A DNA stretch of 8,479 nt from Aquincola sp. (GTDB lineage Bacteria; Pseudomonadota; Gammaproteobacteria; Burkholderiales; Burkholderiaceae_C). The DNA lies in contig JAOUIM010000141.1 of the NCBI GenBank assembly GCA_029884035.1, positions 1 through 8,479 of the forward strand, given 5' to 3'. Positions 1-6,507 of the stretch are shown here, in pieces (the stretch's first letter is position 1; each line of letters opens with the position of its first letter). Both the position numbers and the translations under genes were made by a program. The notes beneath the pieces are model-generated. The model made no database searches and was not told the origin of the DNA. It worked only from the letters and a program-made list of their open reading frames with translations.

Positions 1-537
1 GAAACCCAGGGCGGCAGGTTCCGCGGCGCAGCGGTGGGGTCCACCGCAGGCTTCTCGTACACCGCACAGGTGGTCGAGGTCGAGGTCGACGAAGAGACCG
101 GCGCGGTGCGCGTGCTGCATTGCTGGGCCGCGCAGGACTGTGGCCGCGCCTTGAACCCGATGGCGGTCGAGGGCCAGGTGCAGGGCGCCGTCTGGATGGG
201 CCTGGGCCAGGCGCTGGCCGAGGAGACGCAGTACCACGAGGGCCTGATGCTGCGAGCCAACTTCCTCGACTACCGCATCGCCACCGCGGCCGAGTCGCCG
301 CCGATCGACGTGACGCTCATCGAAAGCATCGACCCGCTCGGCCCCTTCGGCGCCAAGGAGGCGAGCGAGGGCGGCCTGCTCAGCACGGCACCGGCCGTGG
401 CCGCCGCAGTGTTCGACGCGATCGGCGTGCGCGTGCACGATCTGCCAATCACGCCGGACCGCCTGCTCAAGATGGTCACGCAGCGCCGGCGCGAGGCGAA
501 GCGCGACGCGTCGCGCGCGGCAATGCCCATGGGCTGA
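1..537 (+). CDS. hcrA: 4-hydroxybenzoyl-CoA reductase, molybdenum (alpha) subunit, C-terminal part
   Basis: The frame is open from base 1, so the gene is cut by the window edge and only its last 178 codons are present (xanthine oxidase-family large subunits are about 750-800 residues). The visible part is the last section of the molybdopterin-binding domain. It includes a DCGRALNP stretch, a GQVQGAVWMGLGQALAEE segment typical of cofactor-binding loops, and GPFGAKEASEGG, where the Glu encoded at 367-369 aligns with the catalytic base of the family. The enzyme is a cytoplasmic Mo/Fe-S/FAD protein that reductively removes the para hydroxyl of 4-hydroxybenzoyl-CoA to yield benzoyl-CoA using reduced ferredoxin. 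Assignment to HCR rather than another xanthine dehydrogenase relative rests mainly on the next gene, whose [4Fe-4S] insert is specific to HcrB. The hcrB start lies 4 bases after this stop, so the two are surely co-transcribed. Confidence 0.88.
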   Translation, partial: ETQGGRFRGAAVGSTAGFSYTAQVVEVEVDEETGAVRVLHCWAAQDCGRALNPMAVEGQVQGAVWMGLGQALAEETQYHEGLMLRANFLDYRIATAAESPPIDVTLIESIDPLGPFGAKEASEGGLLSTAPAVAAAVFDAIGVRVHDLPITPDRLLKMVTQRRREAKRDASRAAMPMG

Positions 538-541
538 CGCG

Positions 542-1516
542 ATGCAGCCGCTGGCCGACTTCGAACTGCAGCGGCCGTCGCGGCTCGTCGACGCGCTGGC
601 GCTGCTCGCACGAGACGGCGCGATGGCGATGGCCGGCGGCACCGACCTGCTGCCCAACCTGCGAAGGGGCCTGCATGCGCCAACTCTGATGGTCGACCTC
701 GGCGCCGTCGCCAGCTTCGACGCGATCGAAGGGACGGCAACACACTGGCGCCTGGGCGCCGGTGCCACGCTGGCCGCGATGGCGAGCCACCCCGCGCTCG
801 CCGCGTCGCTGCCGGCGCTGGCGCAGGCCGCAAGCGAAGTCGCCGGGCCCGGCCACCGAAGTGCCGCCACGCTCGGTGGCAACCTGTGCCAGGACACGCG
901 CTGTGTGTTCTACAACCAGAGTGCGTGGTGGCGCGAGGCCAACGGCTATTGCCTCAAGCGCAGCGGCAGCGTGTGCCACGTCGCGCCGCAGGGGCAGCAC
1001 TGCCATGCCGCGTTCGAGGGCGATGTCGCGCCGGCGCTGATCGCCTACGACACCGAGGCCGAAGTCGCTGGCCCGCAAGGCCCGCGCCGCCTGCCGCTCG
1101 CGGCGCTGTACCGCGACGACGGCGCCGCGCATCTGGCGCTCGAGCGCGGCGAGCTGGTGGTTGCGCTGCACGTGCCGCGACCCGCAGCCGGCAGCGCAAG
1201 CGGCTATCGCAAGCAACGCGTGCGCGGCGCGATGGATTTCCCGCTCGCTGGCGTGGCGGTGCGACTGCGGCGCGAGGGCGACCGACTGGCCGACCTCGCG
1301 GTGGCGATCAGCGGCACCAATTCGCGACCGTTCCGGCTCGAGGGCACCGACGCGCTGCTCGGCCGCGGGCTCGACGATGGGCTGCTGGCCGAGCTCGGCA
1401 AGCTCGCGCACAAGCAGGTCAGCCCGATGCGCAGCACCGTCACCGCGGCGCACCACCGGCGCCTGGTGGCCGCGGTGGCCGCGCAGCGCCTGGTGCGCGA
1501 ACTGTGGTCGGCATGA
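542..1516 (+). CDS. hcrB: 4-hydroxybenzoyl-CoA reductase, FAD and [4Fe-4S] (beta) subunit
   Basis: This is a 324-aa FAD-binding subunit of the CO dehydrogenase/xanthine dehydrogenase medium-subunit family. AGGTDLLPNL (residues 31-40) and the ATLGGNL stretch (109-115) are the FAD-binding motifs. Immediately after them comes a cysteine-rich insert with C121, C137, C145 and C154 (plus C116). Its spacing of 16, 8 and 9 matches the four cysteines that hold the extra [4Fe-4S] cluster in the Thauera aromatica beta subunit, as I recall them (122, 138, 146, 155). Ordinary xanthine dehydrogenase FAD subunits lack this insert, so it identifies the enzyme. The extra cluster is thought to pass low-potential electrons from ferredoxin to the FAD during the unusual reductive reaction. 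The start at 542 follows the hcrA stop by 4 bases with no strong Shine-Dalgarno, suggesting translational coupling. The stop overlaps the next start (ATGA). Confidence 0.93.
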   Translation: MQPLADFELQRPSRLVDALALLARDGAMAMAGGTDLLPNLRRGLHAPTLMVDLGAVASFDAIEGTATHWRLGAGATLAAMASHPALAASLPALAQAASEVAGPGHRSAATLGGNLCQDTRCVFYNQSAWWREANGYCLKRSGSVCHVAPQGQHCHAAFEGDVAPALIAYDTEAEVAGPQGPRRLPLAALYRDDGAAHLALERGELVVALHVPRPAAGSASGYRKQRVRGAMDFPLAGVAVRLRREGDRLADLAVAISGTNSRPFRLEGTDALLGRGLDDGLLAELGKLAHKQVSPMRSTVTAAHHRRLVAAVAAQRLVRELWSA

Positions 1517-2970
1517 ACGGCGCCGAATCCCTGCTCGCGCGCCATGACGCGGCGCGCACCGCGATCGAGTGCGAAGGCGTCACGGTCAGCTTCGGCGAAT
1601 TGCGCGAACGCGTCGCGCGCGCCGCCGGCGCGTGGCGGGCGAACGGACTGCGGGCCGGACAGCCCGTCGCGATCAAGTTGCCCGACGGCATCGACTGGGC
1701 CGTGGCGTGGCTCGGCACGGTATGGGCGGGCGGCGTCGCGGTGGGTGTCAATCCACGCATCCCGTCCGCCGAGTGGCAGACCGCGCTCGAGGAAGCCGGC
1801 TTCGCGCTGATCGTGGCGGAAGCCGCCGACGACACACCCGCGTCGTGGCGACATCTGCTGCTGCCGCTGGGCAACGCGCGGCGCGCCTGGGCAGTGGCCG
1901 AGTCGATCGCCCCGGTGTCGCTTGCCGCCGACGATCCGGCGCTGTGGGTCCACTCATCGGGCAGTTCGGGCCGGCCCAAGGCAGTGGTGCATTCGCACCG
2001 CACGCTCGCTCGCATCGCACGCGTGTCGAGCGAGCGCCTGGGCATCGGCCCCGGCGACCGCCTGCTCGCCAGCTCGCGCCTGTTCTTCACCTACCCGCTG
2101 GTCAACGTGCTGCTCGCGGGCCTGGCGATCGGCGCCACGGTCCTGCTCGACCCCGAGTGGCCCACTGCGGCGTCACTTGCCCGCACCATCGCGCAACTGC
2201 GGCCGAGCGTGCTGTTCAGCGTGCCGACGCTGTACCGCGCGCTCCTCCACGGCGACGGGCACGAAGGTCTGGCCGAGGGCATCGCGCGCGCCGGCGTGCG
2301 TCTGTGCGTGTCGGCCGGCGAGGCGCTGTCGCCGCAACTGCGCCAGGCCTGGCAACACGCCAGCGGCTTGCCGATGTTCGACGGCTACGGCTGCGCGGAG
2401 ACGCTGGTCCTCGTGCTCGGCGCGGCCGACGGCGACGGCTGGCTGCAGCCCTCGCCCGGCGTGCGCGTGCGGCCGCTCGATCGCGACGCCGTCGCGCAGG
2501 GCCTGCCCACACGCTTGCTGATCGAGGCCGAAACGCTGGCACTCGGCTACCACGACCGCCCCGCCGCGCAGGCCGAATCGTTCCGCGGCGGCGCGCTGTG
2601 CCCGGCGGACCTTTTCGTGCAGCAGGGCCACGGCTGGCGCTTCGCCGGGCGCGAGGACTCGCTGGTCAAGCTGCGCGGGCGCTGGGTCGACCTCGCCGCG
2701 CTCGAGGAGACGCTCGCTGCGAGGCTGCCCGGACTGCGCGAAGCCGCTGCGGTCTGCACGCCCGATGCCGATGGCCTGGATGCCATCACGCTGTACTTCG
2801 TCGCCGACGATGCACATGCCGTGCGTGCACGCCTGAGCGAGCGCATCGCCCTGCTGCCGCCGCACCAGCGGCCGGCACGGCTCGAACAGCTCGACGTGCT
2901 GCCGCGCACCGCCACGGGCAAGCTGCTGCGGCGCCAGCTCGCCGCGCTGTCGCAGCAGGTGAGCGCATGA
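1513..2970 (+). CDS. Aryl-CoA ligase, probably 4-hydroxybenzoate (or benzoate)--CoA ligase
   Basis: This is a 485-aa acyl-adenylate-forming enzyme (ANL superfamily). Motifs in order are the P-loop SSGSSGRPK (148-156), the benzoate-CoA-ligase-like SSRLFFTYPLVNVL stretch (187-200), SAGEALSP (267-274), the A5 motif YGCAE (292-296), CPAD (363-366) where most relatives have TGD, the hinge region GREDSLVK (379-386), and PRTATGK with the adenylation lysine K470. It would activate an aromatic acid with ATP and CoA in the cytoplasm. Overlap with hcrB (ATGA at 1513-1516) points to 4-hydroxybenzoate as substrate, the role of hcl in Thauera and hbaA in Rhodopseudomonas. It is about 30-40 residues shorter than typical benzoate-CoA ligases, mainly at the N terminus. 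The frame is open further upstream, but that stretch lies inside hcrB and looks nothing like the family, so ATG 1513 is chosen. Substrate specificity is inferred from context. Confidence 0.85.
   Translation: MNGAESLLARHDAARTAIECEGVTVSFGELRERVARAAGAWRANGLRAGQPVAIKLPDGIDWAVAWLGTVWAGGVAVGVNPRIPSAEWQTALEEAGFALIVAEAADDTPASWRHLLLPLGNARRAWAVAESIAPVSLAADDPALWVHSSGSSGRPKAVVHSHRTLARIARVSSERLGIGPGDRLLASSRLFFTYPLVNVLLAGLAIGATVLLDPEWPTAASLARTIAQLRPSVLFSVPTLYRALLHGDGHEGLAEGIARAGVRLCVSAGEALSPQLRQAWQHASGLPMFDGYGCAETLVLVLGAADGDGWLQPSPGVRVRPLDRDAVAQGLPTRLLIEAETLALGYHDRPAAQAESFRGGALCPADLFVQQGHGWRFAGREDSLVKLRGRWVDLAALEETLAARLPGLREAAAVCTPDADGLDAITLYFVADDAHAVRARLSERIALLPPHQRPARLEQLDVLPRTATGKLLRRQLAALSQQVSA
2957..2962 (+). 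promoter_or_regulatory. Shine-Dalgarno for the DUF2249 gene
   Basis: AGGTGA, a full match to the anti-Shine-Dalgarno core, ends 4 bases before ATG 2967 and lies inside the end of the ligase gene. It supports 2967 as the start and gives the overlapping gene its own ribosome entry site. Confidence 0.55.
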
Positions 2971-3236
2971 CAGGCCGCGACGCGATCGGCGCGCGGGTCT
3001 GGCGTGAAAGCGATGCCACGACGCACATCGACGTGCGCGGGCTGCCGCCGCCGCAGCCGCTGATCCAGATCCTGCAGCTGGTGCAGCGTATGGGCGACGG
3101 TGCGGTCGTCATCGTCCACCACGACCGCGACCCGGTCTGGCTCTACCCTGAGCTCGCGCAGATCGGCTGGTGGGCCGATGTGGTCGATGGCGATCCCGGA
3201 GAGGTTCGGCTGCGCCTGGCGCGCAGCACCCCATGA
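2967..3236 (+). CDS. DUF2249 domain protein (TusA-like fold)
   Basis: This 89-aa soluble protein is almost entirely one DUF2249 domain. The family signature is clear: HIDVRGLPPPQP (residues 20-31), then HHDRDPVWLYPEL (51-63) and IGW (66-68). DUF2249 is a small alpha/beta fold related to the sulfur carrier TusA but without its usual CP motif. Here there is no cysteine at all, so persulfide carriage is excluded for this protein. The biochemical function of the family is unknown. From general knowledge its members often sit beside hemerythrin-like, NnrS-like and DUF59 genes in denitrifiers, as here. The start overlaps the ligase stop (ATGA at 2967-2970) and a good Shine-Dalgarno precedes it. The end overlaps the following membrane-protein gene, so it is the junction between the aromatic genes and the redox/NO-type genes. 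Confidence 0.88.
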   Translation: MTGRDAIGARVWRESDATTHIDVRGLPPPQPLIQILQLVQRMGDGAVVIVHHDRDPVWLYPELAQIGWWADVVDGDPGEVRLRLARSTP

Positions 3237-4585
3237 TGGCGGTGGCGCAGGAACGACCGCCGCCGACGCGTCGCGTGGGAGGCCAGTTCCTCGCCGGTGC
3301 GGGCGGGCGCCTGTTGCCCGCGTCGGTGCCGCTGCGCTGGTTCGCCGCGGCCGCGGTGTTCCATGCGCTGGCCTGGCTCGCGCTGGCTGCCGGCGCGTCG
3401 CAATGGCCCGGATGGCGCGGCGGACCGGGGTGGCCGCTGGCAGCGCTGCACCTGGTCACGGTCGGCACCCTGGTGAGCAGCGCCATCGGCGCCAGCCTGC
3501 AGTTGCTGCCGGTGGCCACGCGCCAGCCCGTGCGCGGGCCGCGCCTCGCGGCGCTGCTCTGGTGGCTGTACGTGCCCGGCGCCGCGCTGCTGGCGCTCGG
3601 CATGGGGCTCGCGCAACCAGCGTGGATGGTCGCCGGTGCGGCGCTCGTGCTTCCGGTGCTCGGCATTTGGGGCCTGTTGCTCGCGCTCAACCTGCGCGGC
3701 GCGCGCGGCATGCCCGGCGTTGTGCTGCACGGCTGGGGCGCGGCGGCATCACTGCTCGTGCTGATGGGCAGCGCCGCGGCGTTGGTGGCCCTGTGGAACG
3801 GCACGCCGCTGCTGCCGCGCGACGACGCACGCGCGCTGCACGCCGCCGCCGGCGTGATCGGCGTGATGGGCCTGCTCGTTCTCGGCCTGTCGTCGATCCT
3901 GCTGCCGTTGTTCGCGCTCGCCCCGGTGCCCGACGAAGGCGCGCAGCTGCGATCGGGCGCGACCGTGTGCGTGGCGTTGCTGCTGATGGCGCTGGCCGCC
4001 TTCGCGCCCGCAGGATCGGACGCGGCGCAGGTGCTGCGATGGACTGCGCTGCTGGCGGCGGCATGGGCCCTGGCCACACATGTGCGCGCGATGCGGCGCT
4101 CGTGGGCCGAGGGGCTGCGCAGTGACCTCGGCCGCAGCGGCCGGCTCTTTCGCATCGGCTGGGGCGGCGCGGCACTCGCGATCTCATTCACCGCGATCGG
4201 GCTCGTGCGGGGGCACGATGGCGCGGACCTGCCCTGGGGGCCGCTGGCCGTGCTGGCGGCGCTGGGCGGCTGGCTGCTGAGCATCCTGTTCGGCGTCCTG
4301 CAGCGCATCCTGCCGTTTCTTGCGTCGCTGCACGCCGCGCGCCGCGCCGGCCGGCGCCCTCCCACGCCTTCGGCGCTGACCGCCGAAGGCCCGCTGCGCG
4401 TGCACGAGGCCGCGCACCTGGCCGCACTCGTGCTGCTGGCCGCCGCGCTGGTCAATCGGTCACCGGCATGGCTGCTGGCGGCGGCTGCGCTCGGCTTCGT
4501 CGGTGCCCTGGCGTTCGTCGGCTTCGTGGGTGTGCTGGCGCTGCGACTGCACCGCGCCGCGCGCAGGAGTGCGACCGATGCTTGA
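3233..4585 (+). CDS. Polytopic membrane protein, NnrS-like / heme-copper oxidase subunit I-like
   Basis: This 450-aa very hydrophobic protein has about 12 predicted transmembrane stretches, roughly at residues 33-54, 68-94, 105-124, 129-152, 163-188, 201-230, 243-260, 266-284, 306-325, 334-364, 394-414 and 416-438. Histidines sit in or next to helices: H44, H73 (in LHLVTVGTL), H166, H203, H367 and the pair H391/H395. The second helix, ending in ASLQLLPV, and the late helix ending in LQRILPFLASLH resemble segments of NnrS-like and distant heme-copper-oxidase subunit I-like proteins. This makes a heme or metal role in the inner membrane plausible but unproven. The classical oxidase pattern of six metal-ligand histidines cannot be assigned with certainty. 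Tandem ATGs (3233 and 3236) overlap the DUF2249 stop; either could be used. Function is unknown; a part in nitric-oxide tolerance or signalling is inferred from neighbours. Confidence 0.75.
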   Translation: MMAVAQERPPPTRRVGGQFLAGAGGRLLPASVPLRWFAAAAVFHALAWLALAAGASQWPGWRGGPGWPLAALHLVTVGTLVSSAIGASLQLLPVATRQPVRGPRLAALLWWLYVPGAALLALGMGLAQPAWMVAGAALVLPVLGIWGLLLALNLRGARGMPGVVLHGWGAAASLLVLMGSAAALVALWNGTPLLPRDDARALHAAAGVIGVMGLLVLGLSSILLPLFALAPVPDEGAQLRSGATVCVALLLMALAAFAPAGSDAAQVLRWTALLAAAWALATHVRAMRRSWAEGLRSDLGRSGRLFRIGWGGAALAISFTAIGLVRGHDGADLPWGPLAVLAALGGWLLSILFGVLQRILPFLASLHAARRAGRRPPTPSALTAEGPLRVHEAAHLAALVLLAAALVNRSPAWLLAAAALGFVGALAFVGFVGVLALRLHRAARRSATDA

Positions 4586-4656
4586 CCTGAGACAGGGAAC
4601 GCCCGCGCCGGGCATCGTAGGCTGAACACAAGACTGATTCCACCCCGCAGGACACC
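4586..4656 (+). promoter_or_regulatory. 71-bp gap with a small hairpin; possible internal promoter region
   Basis: This is the largest gap inside the + strand gene run up to 7607. It holds a perfect 5-bp stem GCCCG-CGC-CGGGC at 4601-4613 with no T-run after it. TTGACC at 4582-4587 could be a -35 or the left half of an FNR/DNR-type site, but no matching right half or convincing -10 is present. An internal promoter is possible but not shown. Confidence 0.2.
4649..4652 (+). promoter_or_regulatory. Shine-Dalgarno for the hemerythrin-like gene
   Basis: AGGA lies 4 bases before ATG 4657 in otherwise non-coding sequence and supports that start. Confidence 0.45.
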
Positions 4657-5133
4657 ATGCATTTCCAGCGCCAGGTCTCCCAGGCCCTCGACGCCGAGCA
4701 CCGCAGCAGCCTGAACCTGCTCGACCAGCTCGAGCGCGCGCTCGTGCGTGGTCAGGACGACGAACTGACAGCGCTGGCCCGGCCGCTGATCCGCCAGATC
4801 GACGCCGAGGTCGCTCGCCACTTCGGCTTCGAGGAGGACGAACTGTTCCCGCGCCTGCGAGAGGCCGGCGACGGCGACATTGCCACGCTGCTCGAGCAGG
4901 AACACGCCGACATCCGCGAGCTGTGTGCCGAACTGCGGCCGCTGCTCGACGCGCTGGCTGCAGGCACCCTCGCGGCCGCACAACGGGCGCCATTGCGGCG
5001 TCTCGCACTCGAGCTCGTCGAGCGCATGGTGTCGCACATCCAGAAGGAGACCATGGGCCTGCTGCCGCTGCTCGAGGATCTTCTCGACGAACCGACCGAC
5101 CAAGCCCTGTCGCTGGCCTACGCCGCCGCCTGA
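4657..5133 (+). CDS. Hemerythrin HHE domain protein
   Basis: This 158-aa protein forms one hemerythrin-like four-helix bundle. The expected diiron ligands can be read in order: H15 (AEHRSS), H55 and E59 (ARHFGFEEDELFPRL), H83 (EQEHADIRE), and H127 and E131 (SHIQKETMGLLP). Only one cysteine (C90) is present. Such cytoplasmic proteins bind O2 or NO at a non-heme diiron site or help protect and repair Fe-S proteins. The acidic EEDELFPRL stretch is typical of bacterial HHE proteins in stress and NO clusters. No signal peptide or extra sensor domain is present. The start has an AGGA ribosome site. The gene is 71 bp after the membrane protein and 31 bp before the GNAT gene, probably in the same transcript. 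Ligand (O2 or NO) and partner are not evident from the sequence. Confidence 0.9.
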   Translation: MHFQRQVSQALDAEHRSSLNLLDQLERALVRGQDDELTALARPLIRQIDAEVARHFGFEEDELFPRLREAGDGDIATLLEQEHADIRELCAELRPLLDALAAGTLAAAQRAPLRRLALELVERMVSHIQKETMGLLPLLEDLLDEPTDQALSLAYAAA

Positions 5134-5152
5134 CGACCCGCCCCACCGCATG

Positions 5153-5157
5153 AAAGG
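5153..5157 (+). promoter_or_regulatory. Shine-Dalgarno deciding the GNAT start
   Basis: AAAGG lies 7 bases before ATG 5165. It favours 5165 over the in-frame ATG at 5150, which has no ribosome site and would place this motif inside the coding region, and over ATG 5174. Confidence 0.5.
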
Positions 5158-5164
5158 CCACGCC

Positions 5165-6190
5165 ATGCTGTCGATGCCCGTCACGCCCCGCAGCTTCACG
5201 ATCCGGCCGCTCGCCCCCGCGGACCTGGCCACCGTGGTCGCGATCGACACCGCCAGCGAGGGCCGCACGCGCCGCGAGTACATCGAGCGCCGGCTGCGCG
5301 CGGCGCAGCGCGAGCCGGCATTGCACGCACAGTTCGCCGCCGTCGACGGCGACGGCGTGGTCGGGTTCATCCTCGCACGCGTGCTGGCCGGCGAGTTCGG
5401 CCGCCGCCGCCGCGCGCTGCGGCTCGAGCTGATGGGCGTGCGCGCCGACCGCCGCGGCAGCGGCATCGGCCGAACGCTGTTCGATGCGCTGGCATCCTGG
5501 GGCCGACGCCATGGATGCGCCGAGGTCCGCACTGTGGCGAGCTGGCGCGACAGCACGATCCTGGCCTGGTTCGACGGGCTGGGCTTCGAGCTAGCGCCCG
5601 AAGTTATCGTCGACAGCCGCGTGGACGGCGGAAGTTACCGGCCCGAACGCGACGACGCGATGCGCTCGCACGATGGCGCGGCCAGCGAAATCGATTACGG
5701 CCGCACCGAGGGCAACGACCACGAACGCCTGGCTCGCGACTGCGCCGACGTGAGTTCGATGGTGAGCGCCGACCTCGACGCGATCGTCCGCGTCGACCGC
5801 GGCATCACCGGCCGCGACAGGCGCGAGTACATCGCCGCGCGCCTGGCCGAGGCGATGGGTGACACCAGCGTTCGCGTGTCGCTGGCTGCGCGCTGCGACG
5901 GCGCGGTCGTCGGCTACCTGATGGCGCGTGCCGACCTTGGCGACTTCGGCCGCTCGGAGCCGGTGGCGGTGATCGACACGCTCGGTGTCGATCCCGAGTA
6001 CGAACGGCGCGGCGTCGGCCACGCGCTGATCTCGCAACTGGTGGCCAACCTCGGCGCGTTGCGCGTCGAGCGCGTCGAGACCATCGTGCCGCTGCGCGAC
6101 CTGGCCCTGCTCCATTTCCTGTATGCGGTGGGGTTCGATCCGGGCGAGCGCCTGTCCTTCGTTCGTCGCCTGCCCGAAGAGACCGCATGA
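5165..6190 (+). CDS. Tandem GNAT-family N-acetyltransferase (two fused domains)
   Basis: This 341-aa protein carries two GNAT domains. The first covers about residues 11-150 and has acetyl-CoA motif A at RADRRGSGIG (93-102). The second covers about 190-336, with DPEYERRGVG at 276-285. The two halves are homologous to each other: VVAIDTASEGRTRREYIERR (24-43) matches IVRVDRGITGRDRREYIAAR (207-226), and VVGFILAR...GEFGR matches VVGYLMAR...GDFGR. The protein therefore arose by duplication and fusion. A charged linker (about 151-189, rich in D, R, S and G) joins them. Both pyrophosphate-binding loops look intact. Each domain should transfer an acetyl group from acetyl-CoA to an amine; the substrate is unknown. 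The gene begins 31 bp after the hemerythrin gene, and its stop overlaps the next start (ATGA at 6187-6190), which ties it to the Fe-S assembly factor. Confidence 0.85.
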   Translation: MLSMPVTPRSFTIRPLAPADLATVVAIDTASEGRTRREYIERRLRAAQREPALHAQFAAVDGDGVVGFILARVLAGEFGRRRRALRLELMGVRADRRGSGIGRTLFDALASWGRRHGCAEVRTVASWRDSTILAWFDGLGFELAPEVIVDSRVDGGSYRPERDDAMRSHDGAASEIDYGRTEGNDHERLARDCADVSSMVSADLDAIVRVDRGITGRDRREYIAARLAEAMGDTSVRVSLAARCDGAVVGYLMARADLGDFGRSEPVAVIDTLGVDPEYERRGVGHALISQLVANLGALRVERVETIVPLRDLALLHFLYAVGFDPGERLSFVRRLPEETA

Positions 6191-6507
6191 CGATGACGGT
6201 CGACGAGGACCGCGTGCGCGACGCGCTGCGCAGGGTGACCGACCCCGAAGCGGGCATGAACATCGTCGACCTCGGCCTGGTCTACGGCATCGAGATCGGC
6301 GAGGGCGGTGCCGTCAGGCTGGAGCTCACGATGACCAGCGCCGCCTGCCCGATGGCCGACATGATCGTCGGCGACGTGCGCAACGCGCTGGCCGGCGAGT
6401 TCGGTGCCGCGACGCCGGTGGAGGTCGAGATCGTGTGGGACCCGCCATGGACACCGGAGCGCATGAGCGACTTCGCGCGCGAGCACTTCGGCTGGGCGCC
6501 TCGGTGA
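6187..6507 (+). CDS. MIP18/DUF59 family metal-sulfur cluster assembly factor
   Basis: This 106-aa protein is a single DUF59 (FeS_assembly_P) domain, the family of SufT, PaaD and eukaryotic MIP18/Cia2. Typical features are DPEAGMNIVDLGLVY (residues 19-33), TMTSAACP with the conserved reactive cysteine C54 (48-55), and VWDPPWTPERMSD in the C-terminal third. Members assist maturation of Fe-S proteins in the cytoplasm. Obvious clients nearby are the HCR subunits and ferredoxin. PaaD of the aerobic phenylacetyl-CoA epoxidase is a relative, but none of its partner genes are here, so the general name is preferred. The start overlaps the GNAT stop (ATGA). A second ATG two codons later (6193) is possible. 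The last bases overlap the GTG of the next gene. Confidence 0.9.
   Translation: MTMTVDEDRVRDALRRVTDPEAGMNIVDLGLVYGIEIGEGGAVRLELTMTSAACPMADMIVGDVRNALAGEFGAATPVEVEIVWDPPWTPERMSDFAREHFGWAPR

Noticed and set aside
886..1512. In-frame upstream extension of the ligase inside hcrB
   Set aside because: The extension is arginine- and alanine-rich, unlike any ligase N terminus, and would overlap hcrB fully. ATG 1513 with the ATGA overlap fits better.
1204..2090. Minus-strand open frames opposite hcrB and the ligase
   Set aside because: Compositionally biased shadow translations with no recognisable motif, lying opposite clearly coding genes.
4601..4613. GC-rich hairpin considered as an intrinsic terminator after the first membrane-protein gene
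   Set aside because: Only 5 base pairs and no T-run follow it; read-through into the hemerythrin gene is more likely.
3109..5556. Very long minus-strand open frame (815 codons) opposite the membrane protein, hemerythrin and GNAT genes
   Set aside because: It is a high-GC shadow: its translation is a low-complexity A/R/S/P mixture with no domain, and it covers three well-supported + strand genes.
6123..6503. N-terminal extension of the NnrS-like protein over the DUF59 gene
   Set aside because: The extra residues are a shadow of the DUF59 coding frame. GTG 6504 overlaps the stop and places a short polar tail before the first helix.
6187..6507. Naming the DUF59 protein PaaD
   Set aside because: PaaD is recognised mainly by its paaABCE neighbours, which are absent; a general Fe-S assembly factor name is safer.
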